Below are positions 25,941-33,724 of a stretch of 64,000 nt of DNA, piece after piece. This DNA is from Halalkalirubrum salinum (lineage in GTDB: Archaea; Halobacteriota; Halobacteria; Halobacteriales; Haloferacaceae). How positions within the stretch are numbered: position 1 is the stretch's first letter; each line of letters opens with the position of its first letter. Made by a program: the position numbers and the translations under genes. The stretch lies in NCBI RefSeq assembly GCF_005543295.1, contig NZ_SRSG01000058.1, positions 1 through 64,000 on the forward strand. The letters run 5' to 3'. The notes under the pieces are model-generated. The model worked only from the letters and a program-made list of their open reading frames with translations. It was not told where the DNA came from and did no database searches.

Positions 25941-26945
25941 TTAGAATTCCACCGTCTCGGTTATGGCTTTGGTGATACGGGCAGCGTTCGGGAGGTAGTA
26001 ATCCTCCAGGGCGTAGAGCGGATACGGGACATCGAAGCCGCTGACGCGGTTAACTGGCGCTTCCTGATAGAGCAGCGCCTCTTCCTGGATGATCGCCGTG
26101 ATTTCACCGGCGAGGCTGCCGGTTTTCGGCGCCTCATTGACGACGACCGCCCGCCCGGTCTTTTTGAACGATTCGACGATCGCCTCGCGATCGAGCGGCG
26201 AGACGGTCCGCAGGTCGATCATCTCCGCGTCAATGCCCTCCTCGGCGAGTTCTTCGACGGCCTCCATCGTGGGACGAGTCATCGCGCCGTAGGTGAACAC
26301 CGACACGTCCGACCCCTCCCGACGGGTCGTGGCCTCGCCGATCGGGACAGTGTACTCGTCCTCGGGCACATCTCCCCGGAACGCCCGATAGATGAGTTTC
26401 GGTTCGAGGAAGATGACCGGGTCGGGATCGCGAATCGCCGAGATGAGAAGCCCCTTTGTGTCATACGGCGTCGATGGCATGACGACTTTCAGCCCCGCCT
26501 CGTGGGCATAAAAGGCCTCCTTCGACTCGGAGTGGTGTTCGGGTGCCCGGATGCCGCCGCCGTAGGGCGCACGGATGACCATCGGACAGGTAAACCGGCC
26601 ACGGCTTCGGTTTCTGAGCCGGGCGACGTGGCTCACAATCTGATCGAAAGCCGGATACATGAAGCCCGAAAACTGGATCTCTGGAACGGGTTTGAGCCCG
26701 TAGGCGGCCATGCCGACCGCGGTGCCGACGATCCCAGACTCCGCGAGCGGTGTGTCAATCACCCGATCGTCGCCAAACTGTTCCCAGAGTCCCTCCGTGG
26801 CTCGGAAAACGCCGCCGTTTTTGCCGACGTCTTCGCCCATCACAATCACATCTTCGTCCGCGGACATCTCGGTGTAGAGTCCGTCTCGGACGGCCTGTAC
26901 TAGCGTCAAACTCTGGGTCTGTCCTGTTGTCTCTTGTGTGCTCAT
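25941..26945 (-). CDS. pdhB: 2-oxoacid dehydrogenase E1 beta subunit
   Basis: 334 residues with the transketolase pyrimidine-binding domain (VIVMGEDVGKNGGVFRATEG, TPLAESGIVGTAVGMA) and the C-terminal transketolase domain (DVSVFTYGAM, IDAEMIDLRTVSPLD). With E1alpha it forms the thiamine-diphosphate decarboxylase of the complex. The start overlaps the end of E1alpha by four bases (ATGA), so translation is coupled to give a 1:1 ratio. Haloarchaea normally oxidise pyruvate with a ferredoxin oxidoreductase, so this complex may serve other 2-oxoacids. Confidence 0.95.
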   Translation of the reverse strand: MSTQETTGQTQSLTLVQAVRDGLYTEMSADEDVIVMGEDVGKNGGVFRATEGLWEQFGDDRVIDTPLAESGIVGTAVGMAAYGLKPVPEIQFSGFMYPAFDQIVSHVARLRNRSRGRFTCPMVIRAPYGGGIRAPEHHSESKEAFYAHEAGLKVVMPSTPYDTKGLLISAIRDPDPVIFLEPKLIYRAFRGDVPEDEYTVPIGEATTRREGSDVSVFTYGAMTRPTMEAVEELAEEGIDAEMIDLRTVSPLDREAIVESFKKTGRAVVVNEAPKTGSLAGEITAIIQEEALLYQEAPVNRVSGFDVPYPLYALEDYYLPNAARITKAITETVEF

Positions 26946-28051
26946 TCAAAAAACACCTCATCGCCGTGTTCCGCACGGAGGGCTTCGATCTCCGCAAGTT
27001 GGTCGTGGTGACGATCGGGCATCGTCTCGTACACCGACTCGAACAGCGCTTCGGGGAGCGGTCGGGCGACTGATTCGGCAGATTCGATCGCCTCCGCAAC
27101 CCGATCTGTGACGTCAGTGTCGATCGCCTCGATCGACTCGTCATCGAGGAGGCCACGATCGCGACAGAACGATTCGAGCCGCGGAATAGGGTCTTTCGCC
27201 TGCCAGCGCTCGACCTCCTCGGCGTCACGGTAGACCGAGGGATCGTCAGCGGTCGTGTGTGCGCCAAAGCGATACTGGACCGCCTCGATCAGCGTCGGGC
27301 GCCGGCCTGAGTCGGGCGGCGCTGCAGCGGTGGCCTTCTCGAGGGCTTCGCGGGTTACCTTGTACACCGCGAGCGGGTCCATCCCGTCGACCTGCACGCC
27401 CTCGAAGCCGTAGGCGGTTGCCTTCTGGGCGATCGTTTCCGAGGCCGTCTGGTGCTCTCTGGGGACCGAGATCGCCCACTGATTGTTGTTACAGAAGAAC
27501 ACGCTCGGCGTATCGAAGACGCCCGCAAAGTTCAACGCCTCGTGGAAGTCGCCTTCGCTCGTTGCGCCGTCGCCGAAGTAACACAACATGGCCGTGTCAG
27601 TATCGCCCTTCAGCGATGCGGCCCACGCTGCGCCTGTTGCGTGGAGTGTTTGGGTGGCGATCGGAACCGCGACGGGGAACACGTTCACATCGTCGGGTAC
27701 CTTGTTGCCGGCCTCGTGGCCCATCCAATACAGCAGCGTCTGATCCAGCGGAATCCCCCGAACAAAGCTTGCGCCGTGCTCGCGATAGCTCGGAAACAGC
27801 CAGTCGTCGTCGCCGAGGGCATGGGCGCTGCCGATCTGGGCGGCCTCTTGGCCTGATAAGGGTGGGTACGTGCCCATCCGCCCCTGTCGCTGGAGGCTCA
27901 CCGCTCGCTTGTCGAAGTGCCGAGCCAACACCATGTCGCGATACATCTGGACGATCGTCTCGTCGCCAATATCGGGGAGCTCACCGACGACGGCTCCGTC
28001 CTCGTCCAGTACCTGTACGAGGTCGCCCGGATCGCGTTCGAGTACGCTCAT
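26942..28051 (-). CDS. pdhA: 2-oxoacid dehydrogenase E1 alpha subunit
   Basis: 369 residues from the ATG at 28051. The frame stays open to 28159, but the upstream residues are cysteine- and arginine-rich and unlike the family. The thiamine-diphosphate motif is FGDGATSEGDFHEALNFAG followed by FFCNNNQWAISV. It is the first gene of the four-gene leftward operon. The AT-rich upstream region (28090-28260) should hold the promoter. In-frame neighbours and order agree with haloarchaeal 2-oxoacid dehydrogenase operons. Confidence 0.95.
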   Translation of the reverse strand: MSVLERDPGDLVQVLDEDGAVVGELPDIGDETIVQMYRDMVLARHFDKRAVSLQRQGRMGTYPPLSGQEAAQIGSAHALGDDDWLFPSYREHGASFVRGIPLDQTLLYWMGHEAGNKVPDDVNVFPVAVPIATQTLHATGAAWAASLKGDTDTAMLCYFGDGATSEGDFHEALNFAGVFDTPSVFFCNNNQWAISVPREHQTASETIAQKATAYGFEGVQVDGMDPLAVYKVTREALEKATAAAPPDSGRRPTLIEAVQYRFGAHTTADDPSVYRDAEEVERWQAKDPIPRLESFCRDRGLLDDESIEAIDTDVTDRVAEAIESAESVARPLPEALFESVYETMPDRHHDQLAEIEALRAEHGDEVFFE

Positions 28052-28322
28052 ACGTTGATCCACCTGTGCATGCTTGAGCAATCTCTGCCGCGATGTATAG
28101 GGTTTTCGTAAAATCGTTACTATACAGCGAAATTCTGCCAGACAGACACACGGAAACAAGCATTTTTCTACATATGCGAAATAATATGTCGTAAGATAGA
28201 GTAATAACCTGAAAATATAGGGCTTTCGGACAGAAATATATAATAATTAATTGTATACCCGGAGTCGAACACGGCCAAGTCACCAAGTGATGGTTTGCAG
28301 ACGAAGTAGAGTACCGAGTGAA
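28052..28322. other. AT-rich divergent intergenic region
   Basis: This gap separates the 2-oxoacid dehydrogenase operon from the metal ABC transporter. It is strongly AT-rich at 28130-28250, with several TATA-like strings such as AATATATAATAATTAATTG, against a GC-richer surround. No gene is visible. Promoters for both directions are expected here. Confidence 0.5.
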
Positions 28323-28362
28323 TTAGATTAGTCTAAAAATTAGATTAGATGAGAATATACTT
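28323..28362 (+). promoter_or_regulatory. Palindromic metal-repressor-like operator and TATA box
   Basis: The palindrome TTAGATTAGTCTAA (28323-28336) is followed by a second half-like copy ATTAGATTAGAT (28339-28350) and a TATA-like GAATATACTT (28353-28362). The ATG of the binding protein is at 28388. This spacing puts transcription start only a few bases before the ATG. TTAGnnnnnCTAA is the shape of DtxR/SirR/MntR-family operators. Its position overlapping the promoter predicts metal-dependent repression of the import operon. Confidence 0.6.
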
Positions 28363-28387
28363 ATGTCGTTGCGTCGTGTAACGTACC

Positions 28388-29440
28388 ATGAGAAACACGA
28401 GTGGATCGATACCGCGCCGAAAGGCGCTTCAGGCCTGCGGCGGGGCCGTCACAGCGGCGATGTTCCCGTCGATCGCCGGCTGTACTGGGGCCGGCGGGCA
28501 GCCGAGAAGCGACGCCGACGAGGGCGCGAGTGAATACACCGTGGTTGCGTCGTTTTTTACCTTCTATGACTTCGGCCGAAAGATCGCAAACGGGACACCA
28601 CTGCGCGTCGAGAACCTGGTTCCGACGGGGATGCACGGCCACGGGTGGGAACCGGATCCGTCGATCACGCGCGACATCATCGACGCCGACGGATTCATCC
28701 ATGTCGGCGAGGACTTCCAGCCGTGGGCCGATCGGGCGATCGAGACCCTTGAGGAGGACGACGACGCTGAGACCGCATTAATAAACGCACGCAAAGAGGT
28801 CGAGTTGATCGATCTCGCCGATTCCTTGGAAGCCGACGAACAGGTCGGCAGCGGCAAAGATCCACACTTCTGGCTCGATCCGATCCGGGCGACCGCAGCC
28901 GTCGAAAACATCCGCGAGGGACTCACAACGATCGCCCCCGATCACGAGGAGACGTTCGCCGAAAATGCCGAAGCGGTTGTCAATTCGCTCAAAAAAGTCG
29001 ACGAGGAGTGGGCGAACATGATCGAGTCGGGCGATCGCGACGTCGTCTTTCTGGCGGCGCACAACGCATTCGAGTACATCGGGCAACGCTACGACGTGAC
29101 GATCCAACCGCTCGTGACGAACCTCGCAGCGAGCAACGACGTCCGGCCCGCAGACATGCGCCGTGCCCAAGAGACGATCGCCGAGAACGGAATCGAACAC
29201 ATCGGCGCGGCGGTTTTTGAGCCACGCCGGCCCGCCGAACAACTACTCGAACAGACCGATGTGGAGGCATACTACCCGGTAACTCCCTACGCCGGGACGA
29301 CAAAACGGTGGGTTGACAACGGATGGGGATACCTCGAGATCGCCCGAGAGATCAACATGAAGACGTTCGAGATCATCCTCGGTGCGAGTGAGCCCGACAC
29401 ATCGTTCGACGACGAGTGGCGAAACTTCGGACCGTTGTAA
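28388..29440 (+). CDS. Metal ABC transporter substrate-binding lipoprotein (ZnuA/TroA family)
   Basis: 350 residues with a twin-arginine signal (PRRKALQACGG) and lipobox SIAGCTGAG, so it is exported by Tat and lipid-anchored. Metal ligands of the cluster A-I family are in PTGMHGHGWEPDP, FIHVGEDF and KDPHFWLDP. The His-rich loop of zinc-specific ZnuA is absent, so manganese is as likely as zinc. It is first in an operon with an ATPase (one base after) and a permease. In Halobacterium a similar Mn importer (ZurA/ZurM/YcdH) is repressed by SirR, which agrees with the upstream palindrome. Confidence 0.9.
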   Translation: MRNTSGSIPRRKALQACGGAVTAAMFPSIAGCTGAGGQPRSDADEGASEYTVVASFFTFYDFGRKIANGTPLRVENLVPTGMHGHGWEPDPSITRDIIDADGFIHVGEDFQPWADRAIETLEEDDDAETALINARKEVELIDLADSLEADEQVGSGKDPHFWLDPIRATAAVENIREGLTTIAPDHEETFAENAEAVVNSLKKVDEEWANMIESGDRDVVFLAAHNAFEYIGQRYDVTIQPLVTNLAASNDVRPADMRRAQETIAENGIEHIGAAVFEPRRPAEQLLEQTDVEAYYPVTPYAGTTKRWVDNGWGYLEIAREINMKTFEIILGASEPDTSFDDEWRNFGPL

Positions 29441-29441
29441 T

Positions 29442-30182
29442 ATGTCGGACCCACAGATAGCCGTCGAAGACGTCTCGTTCGGCTACACAGCGACGCCGGT
29501 CGTCGAGGGGATCTCTTTCGAGGTCGATGCCGGCGAATACGTTGGGATCGTCGGACCAAACGGATCCGGCAAGAGCACACTGCTCGCGTTGATTCTCGGC
29601 CTGCACGAGCCCGATCACGGATCGATACAGCTGTTCGGCCATCCGGCACGGTCATTTCGGGAGCGCGATCGGGTCGGCTACGTTGCCCAAGACGTGACAG
29701 CGAACGCCTCACGGATGCCGATTACCGTCCGAGAAGTCGTCCGGATGGGGCGGTTTCCGAACGCAGGGTTTGGCCGGATCGACAGGACAGACAAACAGCG
29801 CGTGACCGAGGCGATAGAAACCGTCGGCATGGCCGACGTAGCCGATCGGCAGATCATGGACCTCTCGGGTGGGCAGCGACAGCGGGCGTACATCGCCCGC
29901 GCGCTCGCGAGTGAGGCGGATTTGTTGGTGTTGGATGAGCCGACCGTCGGGGTCGATACCGAGTCTGTTGCCGGCTTCTTCGATCTGCTCGATTCGTTGA
30001 ACGACGACAGAATGACAGTGCTCTTGGTCGAACACGACGTCGATGCGGTGATACGACGGGCCGATCGGGTGTTGTGTCTGAATCGGAGTCTGTACTTCGA
30101 TGGGCCGACGGCGGCGTTCACAGACAGCAACGCCCTCTCGCGAGCGTACGGGATGGCAATCGGGGAGGTGACAGGCGAGTGA
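29442..30182 (+). CDS. Metal ABC transporter ATP-binding protein
   Basis: 246 residues with Walker A GPNGSGKST, Q-loop YVAQDV, signature LSGGQRQRAYIARAL, Walker B LLVLDEPTVGVD and H-loop VLLVEHDVD. It powers import of Mn or Zn with the permease encoded next. The ATG at 29442 is chosen since it directly follows the stop of the binding protein. The stop overlaps the GTG start of the permease by four bases (GTGA). Confidence 0.95.
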   Translation: MSDPQIAVEDVSFGYTATPVVEGISFEVDAGEYVGIVGPNGSGKSTLLALILGLHEPDHGSIQLFGHPARSFRERDRVGYVAQDVTANASRMPITVREVVRMGRFPNAGFGRIDRTDKQRVTEAIETVGMADVADRQIMDLSGGQRQRAYIARALASEADLLVLDEPTVGVDTESVAGFFDLLDSLNDDRMTVLLVEHDVDAVIRRADRVLCLNRSLYFDGPTAAFTDSNALSRAYGMAIGEVTGE

Positions 30183-31207
30183 TCGCCGCTGTCGCGGCAG
30201 CACTCACGATCGCGTTAGACGTGGTCGGAGCAGCACTCGCCGTCGCGTTAGACGTGGTCGGAGCAGCACTCGCCGTCGCGTTGGACGTGGTCGGGACGAT
30301 TCCGGGACAGTCAAACCCGATTTCGGGTGTGCTGTTCGGTATTGTCGAGGCGTGGAACGACGCGATCGAGCGCGTCGCGATCGAACTCGGGATCGAGATG
30401 TTGACCTACGGGTTCATGCAGCAGGCGTTCCTCGTCGGGATCCTCATCGCAATTATGGCCCCGCTTATCGGAACCTTTCTTGTCCACCGCCAGCTCGCGC
30501 TCATCGGCGACGCGCTGGCACACACGGCCTTCGCAGGCGTCGCGATCGGGCTGCTCGTGAACACGATGGTGTCGGTGTCGATCTCGCCGTACCTGACCGC
30601 GGTTGTCGTCGCGATGATCGCAGCGCTCGCGATCGAACTCATAAGCGAGACGACCGGGGCGTACAACGACGTCTCGATGGCGATCGTGCTCTCGACGGGC
30701 TTTGCACTGGGGGCGGTGTTGATCAGCCTCAACACCGGCGGACTGACTGTCAGTGTCGATCAGTATCTCTTCGGGAATCTTTCGACGGTCTCAAAATCGA
30801 ACGCGAGCGTGCTGATCGGTCTGTTCGTCGTGATCGTCGCCGTCGTGACGCTCACCTACAAACAGCTGTTGTACGTGACGTTCGACGAGACGGCCGCCCG
30901 GGTCGCCGGGATCAATGTGCCGTGGTATAACCGCATCATGACGATGTTGACCGCGATGGTTGTCGTCGGCGCGATGCAGATCATGGGCGTTATCCTCGTT
31001 GCGGCGATGCTCGTCGTCCCGGTCGCAGCCGCCACCCAACTGGCCCGCGGCTTTCGGGAGGCGCTGGTTGGCTCGATCATCCTCGCGGAAATCGCGGTGC
31101 TTGTCGGGATCAGCCTCTCGTACACCTACGAGACGACCGCCGGTGGGACGATTGTTCTCGTTGCAGTCGGCCTGTACGTTCTCGCCGTCGCCGCCGGCAA
31201 GCGATAG
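30179..31207 (+). CDS. Metal ABC transporter permease (ZnuB family)
   Basis: 342 residues from GTG 30179, overlapping the ATPase stop. About eight membrane helices follow, with the family segment APLIGTFLVHRQLALIGDALAHTAFAGVA and later VLSTGFALGAVLISL. The N-terminus is unusual: an 11-residue unit ALDVVGAALAV is repeated nearly three times (DNA units of 33 bases starting 30212, 30245 and 30278), adding a hydrophobic stretch not typical of the family. An alternative start downstream of these repeats would be a GTG or ATG near 30329-30400. The repeats may be a slippage expansion of a former signal anchor. Confidence 0.88.
   Translation: MIAAVAAALTIALDVVGAALAVALDVVGAALAVALDVVGTIPGQSNPISGVLFGIVEAWNDAIERVAIELGIEMLTYGFMQQAFLVGILIAIMAPLIGTFLVHRQLALIGDALAHTAFAGVAIGLLVNTMVSVSISPYLTAVVVAMIAALAIELISETTGAYNDVSMAIVLSTGFALGAVLISLNTGGLTVSVDQYLFGNLSTVSKSNASVLIGLFVVIVAVVTLTYKQLLYVTFDETAARVAGINVPWYNRIMTMLTAMVVVGAMQIMGVILVAAMLVVPVAAATQLARGFREALVGSIILAEIAVLVGISLSYTYETTAGGTIVLVAVGLYVLAVAAGKR
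30197..30300 (+). repeat. 33-bp tandem repeats in the permease N-terminus
   Basis: Units of 33 bases begin GCGTTAGACGTGGTCGGAGC at 30212 and 30245 and GCGTTGGACGTGGTCGGGAC at 30278. A partial unit lies at 30197-30211. The unit is 11 codons, so the reading frame is kept. Confidence 0.9.
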
Positions 31208-31309
31208 GCGGTGTGATTACTCGACTTATCGGACATCCCGTGTGAGACGATCTGAACTATCAGTTTGTGACCGCATTCCGGAAATAATTGCTGGTGGGTT
31301 GTACAACGA

Positions 31310-31317
31310 CATATATT
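31310..31317 (+). promoter_or_regulatory. TATA-like element upstream of the sulfhydrylase gene
   Basis: CATATATTC at about 31310 lies 48 bases before the ATG at 31365, the right distance for an archaeal TATA box with a leader of about 20 bases. It was assigned by sequence and spacing only. Confidence 0.4.
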
Positions 31318-31364
31318 CGCCGAGAGAATGCAGTTTTATCAGGCCGATCGGAGTACAGACGAGT

Positions 31365-32648
31365 ATGGCAGATGATCACCGTTTTGCGACAAGAAGCATC
31401 CATTCGGGCGTCGAGCCCGACGCCGAGACCGGATCGCGAGCGCCGCCGATCTACCAGACGACGTCCTATGTCTTCGAAGACGCCGAGGACGCTGCAGCAC
31501 AGTTCGCCCTAGAGAAGCCCGGGCACGTCTATTCGCGGCTGATGAATCCAACAGTTGGGATGTTACAAGAGCGCCTTGCCTCGCTTGAGGGCGGCGTCGG
31601 CGCGGCCGCGACCGCTTCCGGGATGGCTGCGTTCGATCTGGCGACATTCTTGCTTGCCTCCGCCGGCGACAACATCGTCTCATCGTCCTCGCTGTACGGC
31701 GGGACCTACACCTACCTGACACACACCGTCGAGCGCCGGGGGATCACAACACGGTTTGTCGACACACTCGATTACGACGCCTACGCCGAGGAGATCGACG
31801 AGAACACCGCCTACGTCCACCTCGAGACGATCGGCAATCCCGCGCTCGTGACGCCTGACATCGAGCGGATCGCGGAGATTGCCCACGACCACGGGGCGCC
31901 GCTTTTCATCGACAACACGTTCGCGACGCCGTACCTCTGTCGTCCGCTCGAACACGGCGCAGATCTCGTCTGGGAGTCGACGACGAAGTGGATTCACGGT
32001 GCAGGCTCGACGGTCGGCGGCGCGCTCGTCGACGGCGGGTCGTTCCCGTGGGGCGAGTACCCAGAAAAGTACCCAGAGATCGCCGCAGACAACCCCGCCT
32101 ACCACGGCGTAAACTTCGTCGAACGGTTCGGTGAGGCCGCGTTCGCGACGGCGTCGATCGCCCGTGGGCTACGGGATCTTGGCAACCAACAGTCGCCGTT
32201 CGACGCGTGGGTTGTCCTCCAGAAGTCAGAAAGCCTCCCGCTTCGGATGGAGAAACACTGCGAGAACGCGATGGCCGTCGCGGAGTTCCTCGAGGATCAC
32301 CCTGGCGTCTCGTGGGTGAACTACCCGGGTCTTGAGAGCCACGAAACCCACGCAGAGGCCACAAAATACCTCGACGGCGGCTACGGCGGGATGATCACGT
32401 TTGGGCTCGCCGGCGGCTACGACGCCGCGAAGGGGGCCGTCGAGAACGTCGAACTCGCGTCGCTGTTGGCAAACGTCGGCGACGCAAAGACCCTCGTCAT
32501 CCATCCCGCCTCGACGACGCATCAGCAGCTCTCCAAAGAAGAGAAACTCGCCGCAGGCGTGAGCGACGATATGATCCGCCTGTCTGTCGGGATCGAAACT
32601 GTCGACGACATCATCGCCGATCTCGACCAGGCGATCGAAGAAGCATAA
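31365..32648 (+). CDS. metY: O-acetylhomoserine aminocarboxypropyltransferase (sulfhydrylase)
   Basis: 427 residues of the Cys/Met metabolism PLP family. It begins MADDHRFATRSIHSGVEPD and has SRLMNPTVGMLQERLASLEGG, the PLP-binding lysine in ESTTKWIHGAGSTVGG, and the C-terminal HPASTTHQQLSKEEKLAAGV. The length and the last motif favour O-acetylhomoserine sulfhydrylase over cystathionine enzymes (about 390 residues). It makes homocysteine from O-acetylhomoserine and sulfide for methionine synthesis. The open frame runs further upstream, but the ATG at 31365 is the family start and has a fitting TATA box. Confidence 0.93.
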   Translation: MADDHRFATRSIHSGVEPDAETGSRAPPIYQTTSYVFEDAEDAAAQFALEKPGHVYSRLMNPTVGMLQERLASLEGGVGAAATASGMAAFDLATFLLASAGDNIVSSSSLYGGTYTYLTHTVERRGITTRFVDTLDYDAYAEEIDENTAYVHLETIGNPALVTPDIERIAEIAHDHGAPLFIDNTFATPYLCRPLEHGADLVWESTTKWIHGAGSTVGGALVDGGSFPWGEYPEKYPEIAADNPAYHGVNFVERFGEAAFATASIARGLRDLGNQQSPFDAWVVLQKSESLPLRMEKHCENAMAVAEFLEDHPGVSWVNYPGLESHETHAEATKYLDGGYGGMITFGLAGGYDAAKGAVENVELASLLANVGDAKTLVIHPASTTHQQLSKEEKLAAGVSDDMIRLSVGIETVDDIIADLDQAIEEA

Positions 32649-33009
32649 TCAGTTTGGAGGCAATTCCAGCGTCCTGAGAATCTGAGCGGAATTTAAATTG
32701 AGCGCGTCCTGAGCCTCGTGTGCGGATCGACGAGAGTCGGTTCGCAGTTCGTCGTGCGTTCGCGACGACGGCCGTCCTGACGTATCGAATACCGATATAA
32801 CGGCGCCGTCTTTCACCGAGCCGATCGACGTTGTCTCCACACAGCCCCGCGAGCCTCATTCGCGAGGCTCGTCTTTGCTCGTGGGACGATCTGTAGAACT
32901 CTACAGCAGTTGGTACGTGCTGATTATAACCGCGCAAGTTGCTCACCGATTTGTGGCACCAATTATATTATTCGTTTAAATGCAGCATATATAAACAGTC
33001 ATATTAATT
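32649..33009. other. Intergenic region with hairpin, no secure gene
   Basis: The 361 bases after metY hold a strong hairpin CGAGCCTC-ATTCGC-GAGGCTCG at 32850-32871. A short minus-strand open frame (32649-32840) begins METTSIGSVKDGAVISVFDT, but I cannot place it in a family. It could be a decayed gene or insertion-sequence tail. AT-rich DNA at 32960-33005 likely carries the promoter of the HalOD1 gene. Confidence 0.4.
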
Positions 33010-33345
33010 ATGGATAAACGCGTACAATTACTACATCGTCCCCCCAATCAAACAGTGTATCGGGAGTGTCCATCGGTTGTCAATTCGCGCTCGGAGGAAG
33101 GGCCCAATCAATTGCCGGCAGAGGCGATCGTTGACGCAGTGACAGCGGCTGCTGACGAGAATCCATTAGCGTCTACGCCGCTGTATGAGTACGTCGATCC
33201 AGATGCGGTGGACATGCTGTTCGATCATCCTGGGAGTGAAAAAGCGGAGATACTACTTCGCCTCACCATTGAAACGTGGATGGTATTTGTCCACGCCGAT
33301 GGAAGAATACGCGTCTGCGACGGGGCCGAGACGACAGAGCCGTAG
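33010..33345 (+). CDS. HalOD1 output-domain protein
   Basis: 111 residues. The C-terminal 70 residues match the HalOD1 haloarchaeal output domain: IVDAVTAAADENPLASTPLYEYVDPDAVDMLFDH, then a beta hairpin WMVFVHADGRIRVCD. The domain is common in halophilic signalling proteins, alone or after receiver and PAS domains. Its molecular function is unknown. It is transcribed rightward from an AT-rich promoter and faces the small ferredoxin gene. Confidence 0.8.
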   Translation: MDKRVQLLHRPPNQTVYRECPSVVNSRSEEGPNQLPAEAIVDAVTAAADENPLASTPLYEYVDPDAVDMLFDHPGSEKAEILLRLTIETWMVFVHADGRIRVCDGAETTEP

Positions 33346-33397
33346 GCAGTTTTGAATGAGCCAGCGCGATTCGAACGTTTCCTGAGACGAAACCTGA

Positions 33398-33640
33398 TCA
33401 GACGATCTGTTCGCCGTCATCGTCGTAGACCGAGATCGCATCGACCGGGCAAACCCGGGCGGCGAACTTCGCGTCCAGCTCCTCGCCGTCTGGAACCTCA
33501 AGCACGAACGTGTCTGAATCGTGTTCCTCCGCGCCGACCAGGTCGGCTTTTCCTTCGTCCATGTTTTTGACGAACGCTTCCCACTCGTCGACACACTGGA
33601 ACATCCCGATACAGGTCTCGCGATCGAACTCCACGCGCAT
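33398..33640 (-). CDS. Small ferredoxin-like Fe-S protein
   Basis: 80 residues, starting at ATG 33640 (an in-frame GTG lies six bases upstream). The first ligand group is CIGMFQC (Cys10, Cys16) and the last is RVCPVDAI (Cys65). Only three cluster cysteines are present, with Met-Phe where a 4Fe-4S ferredoxin would have its second Cys. This fits a 3Fe-4S or non-Cys-ligated 4Fe-4S cluster, as in ferredoxins of P450 systems and related haloarchaeal proteins. Partners are unknown. It is divergent from hel308. Confidence 0.85.
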   Translation of the reverse strand: MRVEFDRETCIGMFQCVDEWEAFVKNMDEGKADLVGAEEHDSDTFVLEVPDGEELDAKFAARVCPVDAISVYDDDGEQIV

Positions 33641-33724
33641 ACGCACTCGTTTGGGGGCGGGCTACAAAGCGGTGCCGGCGTGAGGTCCGACAATTTAAAC
33701 CCGACCACGAGCCAACCTCGGGTA

